Assembly: GCA_963732875.1 (NCBI GenBank)
Contig: CAVTBD010000002.1
Location: 1,674,001 to 1,738,000, forward strand
Length of the DNA stretch: 64,000 nucleotides
Source: WHSO01 sp963732875
GTDB lineage: Bacteria; Pseudomonadota; Alphaproteobacteria; SMXQ01
Direction of reading: 5' to 3'
Numbering within the stretch: position 1 is the stretch's first letter; the number at the start of each line of letters is the position of its first letter. Below, piece by piece: positions 17,836-25,750 of the stretch. The position numbers and the translations under genes were made by a program. The notes below the pieces were generated by a model. It was not told the origin of the DNA, did no database searches, and worked only from the letters and a program-made list of their open reading frames with translations.

Positions 17836-18930
17836 ATGAAAAAGGCAGTCATGATCGTGCCGGCCCTCGGGCTGGCGGTTTTCGCCGGCCTGCCGGCAAG
17901 CCCCGCGTCGGCCGACGCGGTGTCTGATTTCTACCAGGGCCGCCGGATCGAAATGATTATCCGCACCCCGCCGGGGGGCGGCTACGACCTAAGTGCACGC
18001 CTGCTGATGCGTCACATGCCGCGCCATATCCCCGGCACGCCGACGGCGGTCAACGTCAACATGCCGGGCGGTGGCGGCATCAAGGCCGCCAACTACGTCG
18101 CCAAGGTGGCGCCGCGCGACGGCTCGGTGCTGACCATCGTCAGCGGTTCCATCCCGATGTATCAGGGGCTCCAGCTCGGCGGCAAACTCCAGGCCGACAT
18201 GAAGGCGTTCAACTGGATCGGCGTGATATCGACCGCGAACCGGGTGCTGGCCGTCTGGCACACCTCGCCGGCCCATACCGTTGCGGACATGAAGAAGCGC
18301 ACGATCAACATCGGCGCCACCGGCGCGGGCTCGCCGTCGGTGATCCTGCCGGCAGTCCTCAACAACGTGCTCGGCACCAAGCTCAAGATCATCACGGGCT
18401 ACCCAGGGGGCAACGAAATCGATGCCGCGATGGAGAAGGGCGAGCTCGAGGGCCGCGGCTCCAATCCGTGGTCGAGCTGGGTGGCGAGCTCACCGCGACT
18501 GGTCCGGGACAAGCTGGTCCGGCCGATGGTCCAGGTCGGGTTCAAGGCGGACCCGGAGCTGCCCGGCGTCGTGCCCCTGCTGAAGGACCTCGGCGAAAAC
18601 CCCAAGCAGACCGAGATCCTCACCTACGTGACCAAGGCGTTCATGACGGGCTTCCCGTTCGCGACCGCCCAGGGCGTGCCCGCCGACCGGGTCAAGGCAC
18701 TTCGCGCCGCGTTCGACGCGACCATGAAGGACAAGTCGTTCCTGGCCGAGGCCAAGCGCACGCGTACCGACGTGGCCCCCACGGACGGTGTCGCGCTGCA
18801 AAAGCTGGTCACCGATATCGTCGATGTCTCGCCCGAGCTGCGTGAAGAGGTGCGTACCGCGATCACACCGCCCGGGGCTTATTACGGCAGGCTCAAGGGC
18901 GCGAAGAAGAAGAGCAAGAAGAAGAAGTAA
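17836..18930 (+). CDS. Tricarboxylate-transporter (TctC/Bug) type receptor, copy 1
   Basis: A 364-residue periplasmic solute-binding protein of the tripartite tricarboxylate/Bug type. Residues 1-26 are a signal peptide ending ASPASA-D. The mature part has MIIRTPPGGGYDLSARLLMRH, the counterpart of the glycine-rich ligand loop, then NMPGGGGIKAANYVAKVAPRDG. The C terminus ends in the unusual basic tail GAKKKSKKKK. Membrane subunits (TctA/TctB) are absent nearby. The ligand is unknown; carboxylates are usual for the family. The gene was duplicated to give the gene at 19224. A strong hairpin terminator follows. Confidence 0.85.
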   Translation: MKKAVMIVPALGLAVFAGLPASPASADAVSDFYQGRRIEMIIRTPPGGGYDLSARLLMRHMPRHIPGTPTAVNVNMPGGGGIKAANYVAKVAPRDGSVLTIVSGSIPMYQGLQLGGKLQADMKAFNWIGVISTANRVLAVWHTSPAHTVADMKKRTINIGATGAGSPSVILPAVLNNVLGTKLKIITGYPGGNEIDAAMEKGELEGRGSNPWSSWVASSPRLVRDKLVRPMVQVGFKADPELPGVVPLLKDLGENPKQTEILTYVTKAFMTGFPFATAQGVPADRVKALRAAFDATMKDKSFLAEAKRTRTDVAPTDGVALQKLVTDIVDVSPELREEVRTAITPPGAYYGRLKGAKKKSKKKK

Positions 18931-18952
18931 GGACGGGAATCTTTTCGATTGG

Positions 18953-18979
18953 AGAGGCCGGCGCACGCCGGCCTCTTTT
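18953..18979 (+). terminator. Rho-independent terminator after receptor copy 1
   Basis: A perfect 10-bp stem (AGAGGCCGGC / GCCGGCCTCT) with loop GCAC, followed by a short T run. It lies 22 bases after the stop of the receptor gene and is the counterpart of the hairpin at 20345. Confidence 0.85.
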
Positions 18980-19062
18980 CTATCTGCCGGCCGCATGGGA
19001 CCGGCGCGCAGGAGGCTGCCGTCGTTGGCCGCCATCGGCACCCGGCCCATGGCCCATCGCGC
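18980..19062 (-). pseudogene. Remnant of gamma-glutamyltransferase 3' end
   Basis: Read leftward, this encodes MGRVPMAANDGSLLRAGPM, matching the intact enzyme's MGRVLMAANDGSLLRAG close to its C terminus. The homology then breaks by a short deletion before the final GR-stop region. It is a by-product of the tandem duplication that copied the receptor gene together with the end of its convergent neighbour. No function is expected. Confidence 0.8.
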
Positions 19063-19223
19063 TTCCCCCGCCCCGAACGGCGGGCTAGTCTCCGTTCATC
19101 CGGTCCATGCCCGGAACCTCCCGCACGCGGCCCAGCGCCGTGCCAACGACGGGAGGCGGGGATGCGGCCATCACGCAACGGGCGCGGCCGCAACCGGCGG
19201 GCGCGCCCTCTGGGAGGTAACCC

Positions 19224-20324
19224 ATGAAAAAGGCAGTCATGACCCTGCCGGCCCTCGGGCTGGCGGTTTTCGCCGGCCTGCCGGCAAGCCCCGCGTCCGC
19301 CGACGCGGTATCCGATTTCTACCAGGGCCGTCAGATCAAGATGATCATCCGCACCGCATCGGGCGGCGGCTACGACCTCTACGCGCGCCTGCTGATGCGC
19401 CACATGACGCGCCACATCCCGGGTCATCCCAGCGCGGTCAACGTCAACATGCCGGGCGGCGGCGGTCTCAAGGCGGCCAACTACGTCGCCAAGGTGGCGC
19501 CGCGCGACGGCTCGATCCTGACCATCGTCAGCCAGGCGCTGCCCATGTACCAGGGCCTCAAGCTCGGCACCAAGCTCGAAGCCGACATGAAGGCGTTCAA
19601 CTGGATCGGCAACATGTCGAAGTCGAACCAGGTGTTCGTGGTGTGGCACACCTCGCCCGCCAGGACCGTGGACGATCTCAAGAAGCGCGTGGTGACCATG
19701 GGCGGCACCGGCGCAGGCTCGGCCTCGGTGCAGCTGCCCGCCGTCTACAACAACGTGCTCGGCACCAGGCTCAAGATCATCTACGGCTACAAGTCGGGTA
19801 CCGAGATCAACTTCGCCATGGAGCGGGGCGAGCTCGAAGGCCGCGGCACCAACCCGTGGGCGAGCTGGGTGTCGGCGACGCCGCGCCTCGTCGAGAAGAA
19901 GCTGATCCGCCCGCTGATCCAGGTCGGGCTGGAGAAAGACCCGGCGCTGCCCAACGTGGCGCTGCTCAAGGACCTCGGCAAGACGCCCGAGGAGACCGCG
20001 ATCCTCACCTACGTCTCCAAGGCCGTGGTGGTGGGCCGTCCCATCGCCGTCGCCCAAGGCGTGCCCGCCGACCGGGTCGCGGCGCTGCGCGCGGCGTTCG
20101 ACGCGACCCTCAAGGACCCGAAGTTCATGGCCGACGCCAAGCGTGAGCGTGCCGACATCGACGCCATGACCGGCGTTGAGCTGCAGCAGCTGGTGGCCGA
20201 CGTGGTCGACGTGCCCGACGCGCTGCGCGAGAAGGTGCGCGCCGCCATCGTGCCCCACAAGACCGATGCGTCGAAGAAGGCAGGCGGCAAGAAGGGCAAG
20301 AAGAAAAAGAAGAAGAACGGCTAG
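19224..20324 (+). CDS. Tricarboxylate-transporter (TctC/Bug) type receptor, copy 2
   Basis: A 366-residue paralogue of the gene at 17836. The first 40 residues differ at only four positions, including an almost identical signal peptide, and divergence increases further on. MIIRTASGGGYDLYARLLMRH replaces the PPGGGYDLSARLL loop of copy 1. The change at the ligand loop and at AVWHTSPAHT/VVWHTSPART suggests altered ligand preference. It also ends in a lysine-rich tail (GKKGKKKKKKNG). A GGGAGG site precedes the ATG. It is convergent with gamma-glutamyltransferase and separated from it by a shared hairpin. Confidence 0.85.
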   Translation: MKKAVMTLPALGLAVFAGLPASPASADAVSDFYQGRQIKMIIRTASGGGYDLYARLLMRHMTRHIPGHPSAVNVNMPGGGGLKAANYVAKVAPRDGSILTIVSQALPMYQGLKLGTKLEADMKAFNWIGNMSKSNQVFVVWHTSPARTVDDLKKRVVTMGGTGAGSASVQLPAVYNNVLGTRLKIIYGYKSGTEINFAMERGELEGRGTNPWASWVSATPRLVEKKLIRPLIQVGLEKDPALPNVALLKDLGKTPEETAILTYVSKAVVVGRPIAVAQGVPADRVAALRAAFDATLKDPKFMADAKRERADIDAMTGVELQQLVADVVDVPDALREKVRAAIVPHKTDASKKAGGKKGKKKKKKNG

Positions 20325-20344
20325 GTTCCGGACCCATCCCTCAG

Positions 20345-20372
20345 AGAGGCCGGCGCACGCCGGCCTCTTCCT
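20345..20372. terminator. Hairpin terminator between receptor copy 2 and gamma-glutamyltransferase
   Basis: The same perfect 10-bp stem (AGAGGCCGGC / GCCGGCCTCT, loop GCAC) as at 18953. It lies between two convergent stops and could serve both strands; the T tract is short on each side. Confidence 0.8.
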
Positions 20373-22180
20373 TATCTGCCGGCCACGTAGGACTGCATGA
20401 AGCGCGAGGTCGCGCCGGCGCGCAGCAGGCTGCCGTCGTTGGCCGCCATCAGCACGCGGCCCATGGTCCAGCGCGGGCTTTCCTCGACCCGGTGGCCGCG
20501 GCGCTTGAGCTCGGCCACGGTCGCTTCCGGGTAGCCGCCCTCGACGCCGAGATGGCCCGGATAAGCGTCGCGCGGCCAGAACGAGTTGGGGAAGTGCAGG
20601 GTCTCGAACAGCGGCAGGTCGATCGCCTCCTGCAGGTTGAGACCGAAATGGACGTGGCGCAGGAAGCAGGTGAGCGGCCACTGGTCCTGCATGTCGCCGC
20701 CGGGCGTGCCGAACGCCATGTAGGGCGTGCCGTCCCGGAGCGCGAACGACGGCGACAGCGTGGTGCGCGGCCGCTTGCCGGGCGCCAGGCCGCATGGATG
20801 GTCGGCGTCGAGCCAGAACATCTGGGCGCGCGTGCCGAGCGGGAAGCCGAGGCCGGGCACGGCGGGCGAGCTTTGCAGCCAGGCGCCCGACGGCGTCGCC
20901 GAGACGATGTTGCCGAAGCGGTCGACCACGTCGATGTGCACCGTGTCGGAGCGCGCGCCCTTGTTCAACGCGGCGTCCAGCACGGCGCCGGGCTCGCCCG
21001 CGCCCGCGCCCGCGCCGCCCGCGCCGTCGCCCACCAGGATGCGCTTGGCGCCGAAGCCCGGCACGTCGCCCGGTCGCAATTCCAGCGAGGCGCGTTCCGT
21101 GACCAGCTTGCGGCGCGCGTCGTTGTAGGCATCCGACAGCAGCACGTCCATCGGCACCTTGGCGAATTCGGGATCGCCGTAGAACTTCTCGCGGTCGGCG
21201 AAGGCGAGCTTGGCGCATTCGATCACGGTATGGACGAAGTCGGGGCCGAGCGGGTCCAGGACGCCGAGATCGAAGCCCTTGATCAGCGCCAGGGTCTGCA
21301 GCGCCACCGGCCCCTGGCTCCACGGCCCGCCCTTGGCCAGCGTGTAGCCGTGATAGTCGTAGGTGAGCGGCGCCTCGTAGGGCGCGCTCCAGCGCGCCAT
21401 GTCGTCGCCGGTGAGCAGCCCGCCGTGATAGTCGCCCGACGAATCGAGCATCTTCTCGTCGCGGCAGAAGCGATCGACGGCGTCGGCGACGAAGCCTTCC
21501 TTCCACACCCCGCGGGCGCGCGCGATCACCGCCTCTCGGCCACCACCCCCCGCTTCCGCCTCGCGGATCACGCGCCGATAGGTCGCGGCGAGCTGCGGCA
21601 GGCGGTAGAGCATGCGCGCACGCGGCGCCTCGCCGCCCACCAGATAGGCCTCGACCGAGCTCCGCCATTCGGTGACGAACACCTCGCGTACCGACTCGAT
21701 CGCACCCGCCACCATGGGCGGCACGGGATAGCCGGTCTCGGCATAGCCGAGCGCGGGCGCCAAAACGTCCGCGAGCGAAAGCGTGCCGTGGTCGGCGAGC
21801 AGCATCATCCAGGTATCGAACGCGGCGGGCACGGTCGCCGCCATCAGGCCGGTGCCGGGGATGGTGTCGAAGCCGGCGTCCCGGTAGGCCGCGATAGTGG
21901 CCGCCGCCGGCGCCGGGCCCTGGCCCGCCAGCATGGTGACGGCACCGCCCTCCTTCGAGAACAGGATCGGCACCTCGCCGAGCGGTCCGCACATGTGGGG
22001 CTGGACCACCTGCAGGGTGAACCCCGCCGCCACCGCGGCGTCGAAGGCGTTGCCGCCCTGCTCCAGCATCGCCATGCCGGCCGCCGAGGCGAGCCAGTGG
22101 GAGGACGCGACCATGCCGAAGGTGCCGAGCAGCTCCGGCCGTGTGGTCGGGAAGCCCCCGAGATTGCGCGCGCCGGCCAT
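20372..22180 (-). CDS. Gamma-glutamyltransferase family protein
   Basis: A 602-residue Ntn-hydrolase precursor that self-cleaves into large and small subunits and transfers or hydrolyses gamma-glutamyl groups. GGNAFDAAVAAGFTLQVVQPHMCG is the N-terminal GGT landmark. The nucleophilic Thr is expected in KGARSDTVHIDVVDRFGN, where processing would occur before DTVH. LSPSFALRDGTPYMAFGTPGGDMQ is the small-subunit motif. There is no evident signal peptide (MAGARNLGGF), so it may be cytoplasmic, unlike E. coli Ggt. It is divergent from the dienelactone hydrolase gene. A fragment of its 3' end recurs at 18980. Confidence 0.9.
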   Translation of the reverse strand: MAGARNLGGFPTTRPELLGTFGMVASSHWLASAAGMAMLEQGGNAFDAAVAAGFTLQVVQPHMCGPLGEVPILFSKEGGAVTMLAGQGPAPAAATIAAYRDAGFDTIPGTGLMAATVPAAFDTWMMLLADHGTLSLADVLAPALGYAETGYPVPPMVAGAIESVREVFVTEWRSSVEAYLVGGEAPRARMLYRLPQLAATYRRVIREAEAGGGGREAVIARARGVWKEGFVADAVDRFCRDEKMLDSSGDYHGGLLTGDDMARWSAPYEAPLTYDYHGYTLAKGGPWSQGPVALQTLALIKGFDLGVLDPLGPDFVHTVIECAKLAFADREKFYGDPEFAKVPMDVLLSDAYNDARRKLVTERASLELRPGDVPGFGAKRILVGDGAGGAGAGAGEPGAVLDAALNKGARSDTVHIDVVDRFGNIVSATPSGAWLQSSPAVPGLGFPLGTRAQMFWLDADHPCGLAPGKRPRTTLSPSFALRDGTPYMAFGTPGGDMQDQWPLTCFLRHVHFGLNLQEAIDLPLFETLHFPNSFWPRDAYPGHLGVEGGYPEATVAELKRRGHRVEESPRWTMGRVLMAANDGSLLRAGATSRFMQSYVAGR

Positions 22181-22303
22181 GTCGCCGTTTCTCCCTCGTT
22201 CGCCTTGAAACCGTTTCGGCCAATTCTATAGTGGCCGGCAACCACATCACAACGCCCGGGGCCGTCCCGAAGGCGGCCGCAACACAGGGGGACCACCAAC
22301 GTC

Positions 22304-23029
22304 ATGGCCGACGACACCAGCATCCTTGCCATGCATTCGGGCTACGACACCGACGGCGTCTATACCGACGGCTTCCTCGCGCGCCCGGCGCGCGGCACGG
22401 GGCTGCCGGGCGTGGTGCTGCTGTCGGGCATGGGCGGCATGACCTGGACCCAGCGCGAGATCACGCGGCGCTTCGCGCGCGCGGGCTTCGTCGCGCTCTC
22501 GCCCGACTACATGGGCGAGGCCCTCGACGGCCACGCCGAGCGGCTGCGCGCCAAGAACGCGCTGGACGTGGACGCCGCCGTCAGCCGGATCGTCGGTGCC
22601 GCCGCCTTCCTGCGCTCGCTGCCATGGGTCGGCGACAAGGGCGCCGTCGGCATCATGGGCTTCTGCCTCGGCGGCGGGCTCGCGATCCTGGCCGCGGCGC
22701 GCAGCCGTGCGTTCCAGGCGAGCGTGATCTACCACCACAGCCTGTTCCCCGACGAGAGCGAGCTCGACGGGCTTGACGGCCCGATGCAGTACCACATCGG
22801 CACCGACGACCATTCGACGCCCCGGGTCGAACTCGAGGCCTTCACCGCCGCGCTCGAGCGAAGGCGCAAACCGTGCGAGGTCAACTGGTACGAGGGCATG
22901 GGCCACAGCTTCGCCCAGATCACGCCCGACGCCGACGTGCCCGCCGCCCAGAAGGAGGCGTCGGATCTCTCCTATCAGCGCAGCTTCGAGTTCCTGCACC
23001 GCGCGCTCTCGGGCAAGCGCGGGGCGTAA
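22304..23029 (+). CDS. Dienelactone hydrolase family protein
   Basis: A 241-residue alpha/beta hydrolase. The nucleophile elbow GFCLGG contains Cys instead of Ser, which defines the dienelactone hydrolase family. The acid is likely in GTDDHSTP and the catalytic His in EGMGHSFAQ. Family members open the lactone ring of dienelactone in chloroaromatic pathways, but many act on other esters. No chlorocatechol genes are adjacent. CAGGGGGA lies upstream of the ATG. The 123-bp divergent gap to gamma-glutamyltransferase should hold promoters for both. Confidence 0.87.
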   Translation: MADDTSILAMHSGYDTDGVYTDGFLARPARGTGLPGVVLLSGMGGMTWTQREITRRFARAGFVALSPDYMGEALDGHAERLRAKNALDVDAAVSRIVGAAAFLRSLPWVGDKGAVGIMGFCLGGGLAILAAARSRAFQASVIYHHSLFPDESELDGLDGPMQYHIGTDDHSTPRVELEAFTAALERRRKPCEVNWYEGMGHSFAQITPDADVPAAQKEASDLSYQRSFEFLHRALSGKRGA

Positions 23030-23642
23030 GACGCGATTCGTTTGGGCCGCCTCATGTCGTCATCGCGAGGAGCGTAGCGACGAAGCGATCCAGACTGCGC
23101 GTGGCCCCTACTGGATTGCTTCCGCCTCGCGACGCTCGGCGTCGCAATGACGCGCCAGGCATTTTTCGCAGGAGCGGTTTCGGGGTTTGGATAAAGGGAG
23201 GGGTTCGCACGTCCTTGTTCGGACATGCGCGGGCCTCGGCCGGCATCCAGCCTGACGCCTGGAATCCCTGGGGAGAAGGGGCGGTCGGAGGAGGGCCGCC
23301 GGGGGTTACTGGGTGGCGGCAAGTCGTCCGGGCTCTTAAGCCTTCCCCCCGCCTTGCTGCGACGCGGGGTACGCGTGGGGGCACGAGGGGTGCTCCCGAG
23401 GTCGACCAGAGAAGGAATGCGTCGCAGCCCGACTGGGAAGCGCCCGCGCACTCTCCGATACGGGCCTCCCGCCCGACGGGGCGGAAAGCCTGCCGGATCC
23501 TTGGCCGACTCCCTAGGACGGTCGGCGATCGAATTCGACGATAGCTACACTAACATAGGAACATAACAAGAACAAGTGGAATCTTCCGCTCAGACGCGAA
23601 AAATTGCGGCAGACACAAAAACTGCCCACCTAACAGGGGCAA
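23030..23642. other. 613-bp gap without a supported gene
   Basis: The left part carries an interspersed palindrome (23059-23151). The centre (about 23240-23530) is very GC-rich with several local hairpins, for example GCCGAC...GTCGGC near 23504-23526. I find no frame with coding character or start signals. The right edge passes abruptly into lower-GC DNA at about 23535, next to a direct repeat GAAC-N7-GAAC (23559-23573). I tested the GC-rich centre by eye for tRNA, tmRNA, RNase P and SRP RNA landmarks and found none. Confidence 0.6.
23059..23151. repeat. Interspersed palindromic element
   Basis: Begins GTCATCGCGAGGAGCGTAGC and ends GTCGCAATGAC. The two arms can fold on each other over about 35 bases, with GCGATCCAG facing CTGGATTGC around the centre. 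This GTCATTGCGAGGAGCG...GCAATGAC form is a familiar dispersed intergenic repeat of alphaproteobacterial genomes. Only one copy occurs in this window. Confidence 0.75.
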
Positions 23643-23990
23643 TCACGGAAGCTTTCTCGTACCCTTTGGCCCCCAACGCTCCGCAACACGTTTCTGATCC
23701 TCGGCAATACGCTTTCGTTTATCGGCAGTGCGCCGTTCCATTTCGGCAAGGCGCGCCTCTTTGGCAGCTTGCCGATCTTCATCCTCCATCCGAAGCTCGT
23801 ATGCCTTAGCAATCATGTGAATGTCGGAAAGGTGATCATCCATTTTTTCCAATATTTGTTCGGCGCCTTCTAATCTTTTGGAAAGACTGCTCAGCTCGTC
23901 CGAGCAACGCCGAACGTCGAGGGAAGCCCGCCAAACCCACCACCCAACAGCCAAAAGGATGATCGCAATGACGGCGATCTCTTCACCCAT
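23643..23990 (-). CDS. Membrane-anchored coiled-coil hypothetical protein (115 aa)
   Basis: Residues 4-20 (EIAVIAIILLAVGWWVW) form one membrane segment right at the N terminus. About 65 residues rich in Glu, Lys, Arg and Ala follow with heptad-like spacing (DELSSLSKRLEGAEQILEKM), then a highly charged helix, ending in a short basic tail. The probable topology is a cytoplasmic coiled coil anchored by a single helix. Base composition is clearly lower in GC than the flanks, suggesting horizontal transfer together with the gene at 24063. I do not recognise a family. Confidence 0.6.
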   Translation of the reverse strand: MGEEIAVIAIILLAVGWWVWRASLDVRRCSDELSSLSKRLEGAEQILEKMDDHLSDIHMIAKAYELRMEDEDRQAAKEARLAEMERRTADKRKRIAEDQKRVAERWGPKGTRKLP

Positions 23991-24062
23991 GGTTTTTTCC
24001 TCGCTTCAAACTGAGGTGGACACATTTTGTCCTGTCATACGGACGCTTTCGGAAAGTCGTGG

Positions 24063-24758
24063 CTATTTACACCGAACATCGCGCAAAGCCCGCTTGACCT
24101 CCTGTCGAGTTAATCGGTCGAACTCTTCCACCTCTCCCGCATCGCACGCGGCAATTAAATCCTGTACGTATCGACCGCGTGGCTGTTGACTGATGTCGGA
24201 GAGTTCTACCGATTTCTCCCAAACCCTGCCACGCTGACGCTGATAAAACGCTTTTTCTATACCGAGCAGAGGAAGCAGGAAACACCAGTGATATTTCGAC
24301 TCGCGGAGAATTTCCGCACTTCTCCGCTCGATATCCTCCGGGCGCAAAGCACCTGTCGGGGCGAATGTTGCAACGGGACTTTCGGGAATACCGGTACAGA
24401 CCAACAGCCACACCTCACTGAGCCAATCGAATTCGTGCGAAGCCGCAATCTTTACCTTGCGCTCGATCGTACAACGGATGGCACCAAGAACAATGTCCGG
24501 GCTGTTCTGTGCAAACATCCCATATTGGCCGTCCGCTGCGAGCCTCCTTTCGTCGCCGCGTGTACCAGGTGCCGACCATGGATCAAGTTCCGTGACTTGA
24601 ATTCCAATCTTTCGTCCATCCTTCAAATTGGCCACACAATCGACGCCCTTATCGGGTTTGCCTTGCTCGTTAGGATTGATGACTGGCGTCGAAAGGTCGA
24701 GGCGGAGCCGCAAGAGCAGCTCTTCGGCCCGCGCTCTTTCCTGTTCAAAGCTGACCAT
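24063..24758 (-). CDS. Hypothetical protein, possible nuclease-like fold (231 aa)
   Basis: I do not recognise this protein. Residues near 40-65 read DKGVDCVANLKDGRKIGIQVTEL: an Asp, a hairpin, then a strand ending in Gln-x-Thr. This resembles the D-(E/Q)xK core of some PD-(D/E)XK nuclease-fold families with a degenerate lysine; that is inference only. There is no signal peptide or membrane segment. ATG at 24758 (MVSFEQERAR) is preferred over TTG at 24779. It lies 72 bases upstream of the coiled-coil gene on the same strand and shares its lower GC content, so the pair may form a transferred unit. Confidence 0.6.
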   Translation of the reverse strand: MVSFEQERARAEELLLRLRLDLSTPVINPNEQGKPDKGVDCVANLKDGRKIGIQVTELDPWSAPGTRGDERRLAADGQYGMFAQNSPDIVLGAIRCTIERKVKIAASHEFDWLSEVWLLVCTGIPESPVATFAPTGALRPEDIERRSAEILRESKYHWCFLLPLLGIEKAFYQRQRGRVWEKSVELSDISQQPRGRYVQDLIAACDAGEVEEFDRLTRQEVKRALRDVRCK

Positions 24759-24871
24759 TGACGTCGCGTTCCCAAGCAAGATGAAGGGGGTTCAGAATTA
24801 CTGTTGCTAATTTTACTCCCCATCAAGAGTCGTGTCGCGCCCGAGGGTGGAACCACCACCCTTCTTCGCCC

Positions 24872-25657
24872 CTACAGATCCGCCGTGGTGCCCTTGAAGG
24901 CGAGGAAGCCGCCGTCGATCAAGAGGTCCATGCCGGTGCAGAACGAGGCCTCGTCCGACGCCAGATACACCGCGCCCGCGGCGATCTCGTCCACCTTGCC
25001 GGGCCTGCCCGTGAGGTAGAACTTGCCGCGCGCGCGGATCGCCTCTTCCTCGGTCTTGTAGCGCCACATGGAGCGCGGCGTGTTGATGGCGCCGGGCGAG
25101 ATGGAATTGACACGGATATTGTCGCGCGCGTGGTCGATCGCCATGCAGCGGGTGAGCTCGATGATCGCCGCCTTGGACGAGCAGTAGGCGACGCGCCGCG
25201 GCACGCCGATCTGGCCGAGCTGGGAAGCGATGTTGATGACGGCGCCGCCGCCCGCCTCGGCCATGCGCGGGAGCGCGTATTTGGCCATCAGGAAATAGCC
25301 GGTGAGATTGACCGTGAGCTCCCGGGTCCAGTCTTCCAGGGCCAGCTCGACGACGCTGCCGTCATGGGTCGGCCCGGCGGCGACATTGACCAGCACGGTC
25401 GGCCCGCCGAACTTCTCGGCCGCGAGTTGCACCGCGCGCTCGGCCTGGGCCGGGTCGGTGACGTCCAGCGGACAGGCGACCGCGCGACCGCCCTTGAGCT
25501 CGATCTCGGTGACGTTCTTCTCGGCACCTTCCAGGTCGATGTCGCCAAGGCACACCGCCGCGCCCTCGGCCGCGAAGCGCCGCGCGATGGCGCCGCCGAT
25601 GGCGCCCCCCGCCCCCGTGACCAGGGCCGTCTTGCCCTCCAGCCGTCCACCCGCCAT
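24872..25657 (-). CDS. SDR-family oxidoreductase
   Basis: A 261-residue short-chain dehydrogenase: cofactor loop VTGAGGAIGGAIA, acidic DIDLEGAEK suggesting NAD use, DVTD motif, catalytic Ser in NIASQLG, and YCSSK for Tyr-Lys. The usual NNAG is NVAAG. The C-terminal LLIDGGFLAFKG is typical. The ATG follows GGGAGGACACC, a strong ribosome site. It is divergent from the 2-hydroxyacid dehydrogenase at 25751 with a 93-bp gap. The substrate is unknown; the surrounding genes suggest hydroxyacid or keto-compound metabolism. Confidence 0.88.
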   Translation of the reverse strand: MAGGRLEGKTALVTGAGGAIGGAIARRFAAEGAAVCLGDIDLEGAEKNVTEIELKGGRAVACPLDVTDPAQAERAVQLAAEKFGGPTVLVNVAAGPTHDGSVVELALEDWTRELTVNLTGYFLMAKYALPRMAEAGGGAVINIASQLGQIGVPRRVAYCSSKAAIIELTRCMAIDHARDNIRVNSISPGAINTPRSMWRYKTEEEAIRARGKFYLTGRPGKVDEIAAGAVYLASDEASFCTGMDLLIDGGFLAFKGTTADL

Positions 25658-25750
25658 GGTGTCCTCCCTATTTGTTTGTCGGGGCCTTTTCCCTTAACAG
25701 GACGCAAGTCTCGTCTAAAATCGGCGCAAAATCAAAACGGGAGGCCCTCC

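Larger units (their letters stand above)
17664..19053. repeat. Tandem duplication unit, left copy
   Basis: This stretch of about 1.4 kb resembles 19054-20455 from end to end. It holds a leader with the shared motif GGCCATCACGCAACGGGCGC, a tricarboxylate-receptor gene, a GC-rich terminator hairpin, and a decayed copy of the last codons of gamma-glutamyltransferase. The borders are approximate. The proteins are similar but clearly diverged, so the event is not recent. Confidence 0.7.
19054..20455. repeat. Tandem duplication unit, right copy
   Basis: The right copy of the 1.4-kb unit described at 17664. It contains the same leader, receptor gene and terminator, and ends inside the intact gamma-glutamyltransferase gene. 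Because this copy adjoins the full-length enzyme gene, it is probably the ancestral arrangement. Borders are approximate. Confidence 0.7.

Noticed and set aside
18882..22250. Leftward open frame joining gamma-glutamyltransferase and the receptor region
   Set aside because: Wrong frame for both genes; low-complexity shadow sequence.
23240..23530. GC-rich structured stretch considered as a structural RNA
   Set aside because: No tmRNA, RNase P, SRP or tRNA landmarks could be found by eye; left as unassigned intergenic DNA.
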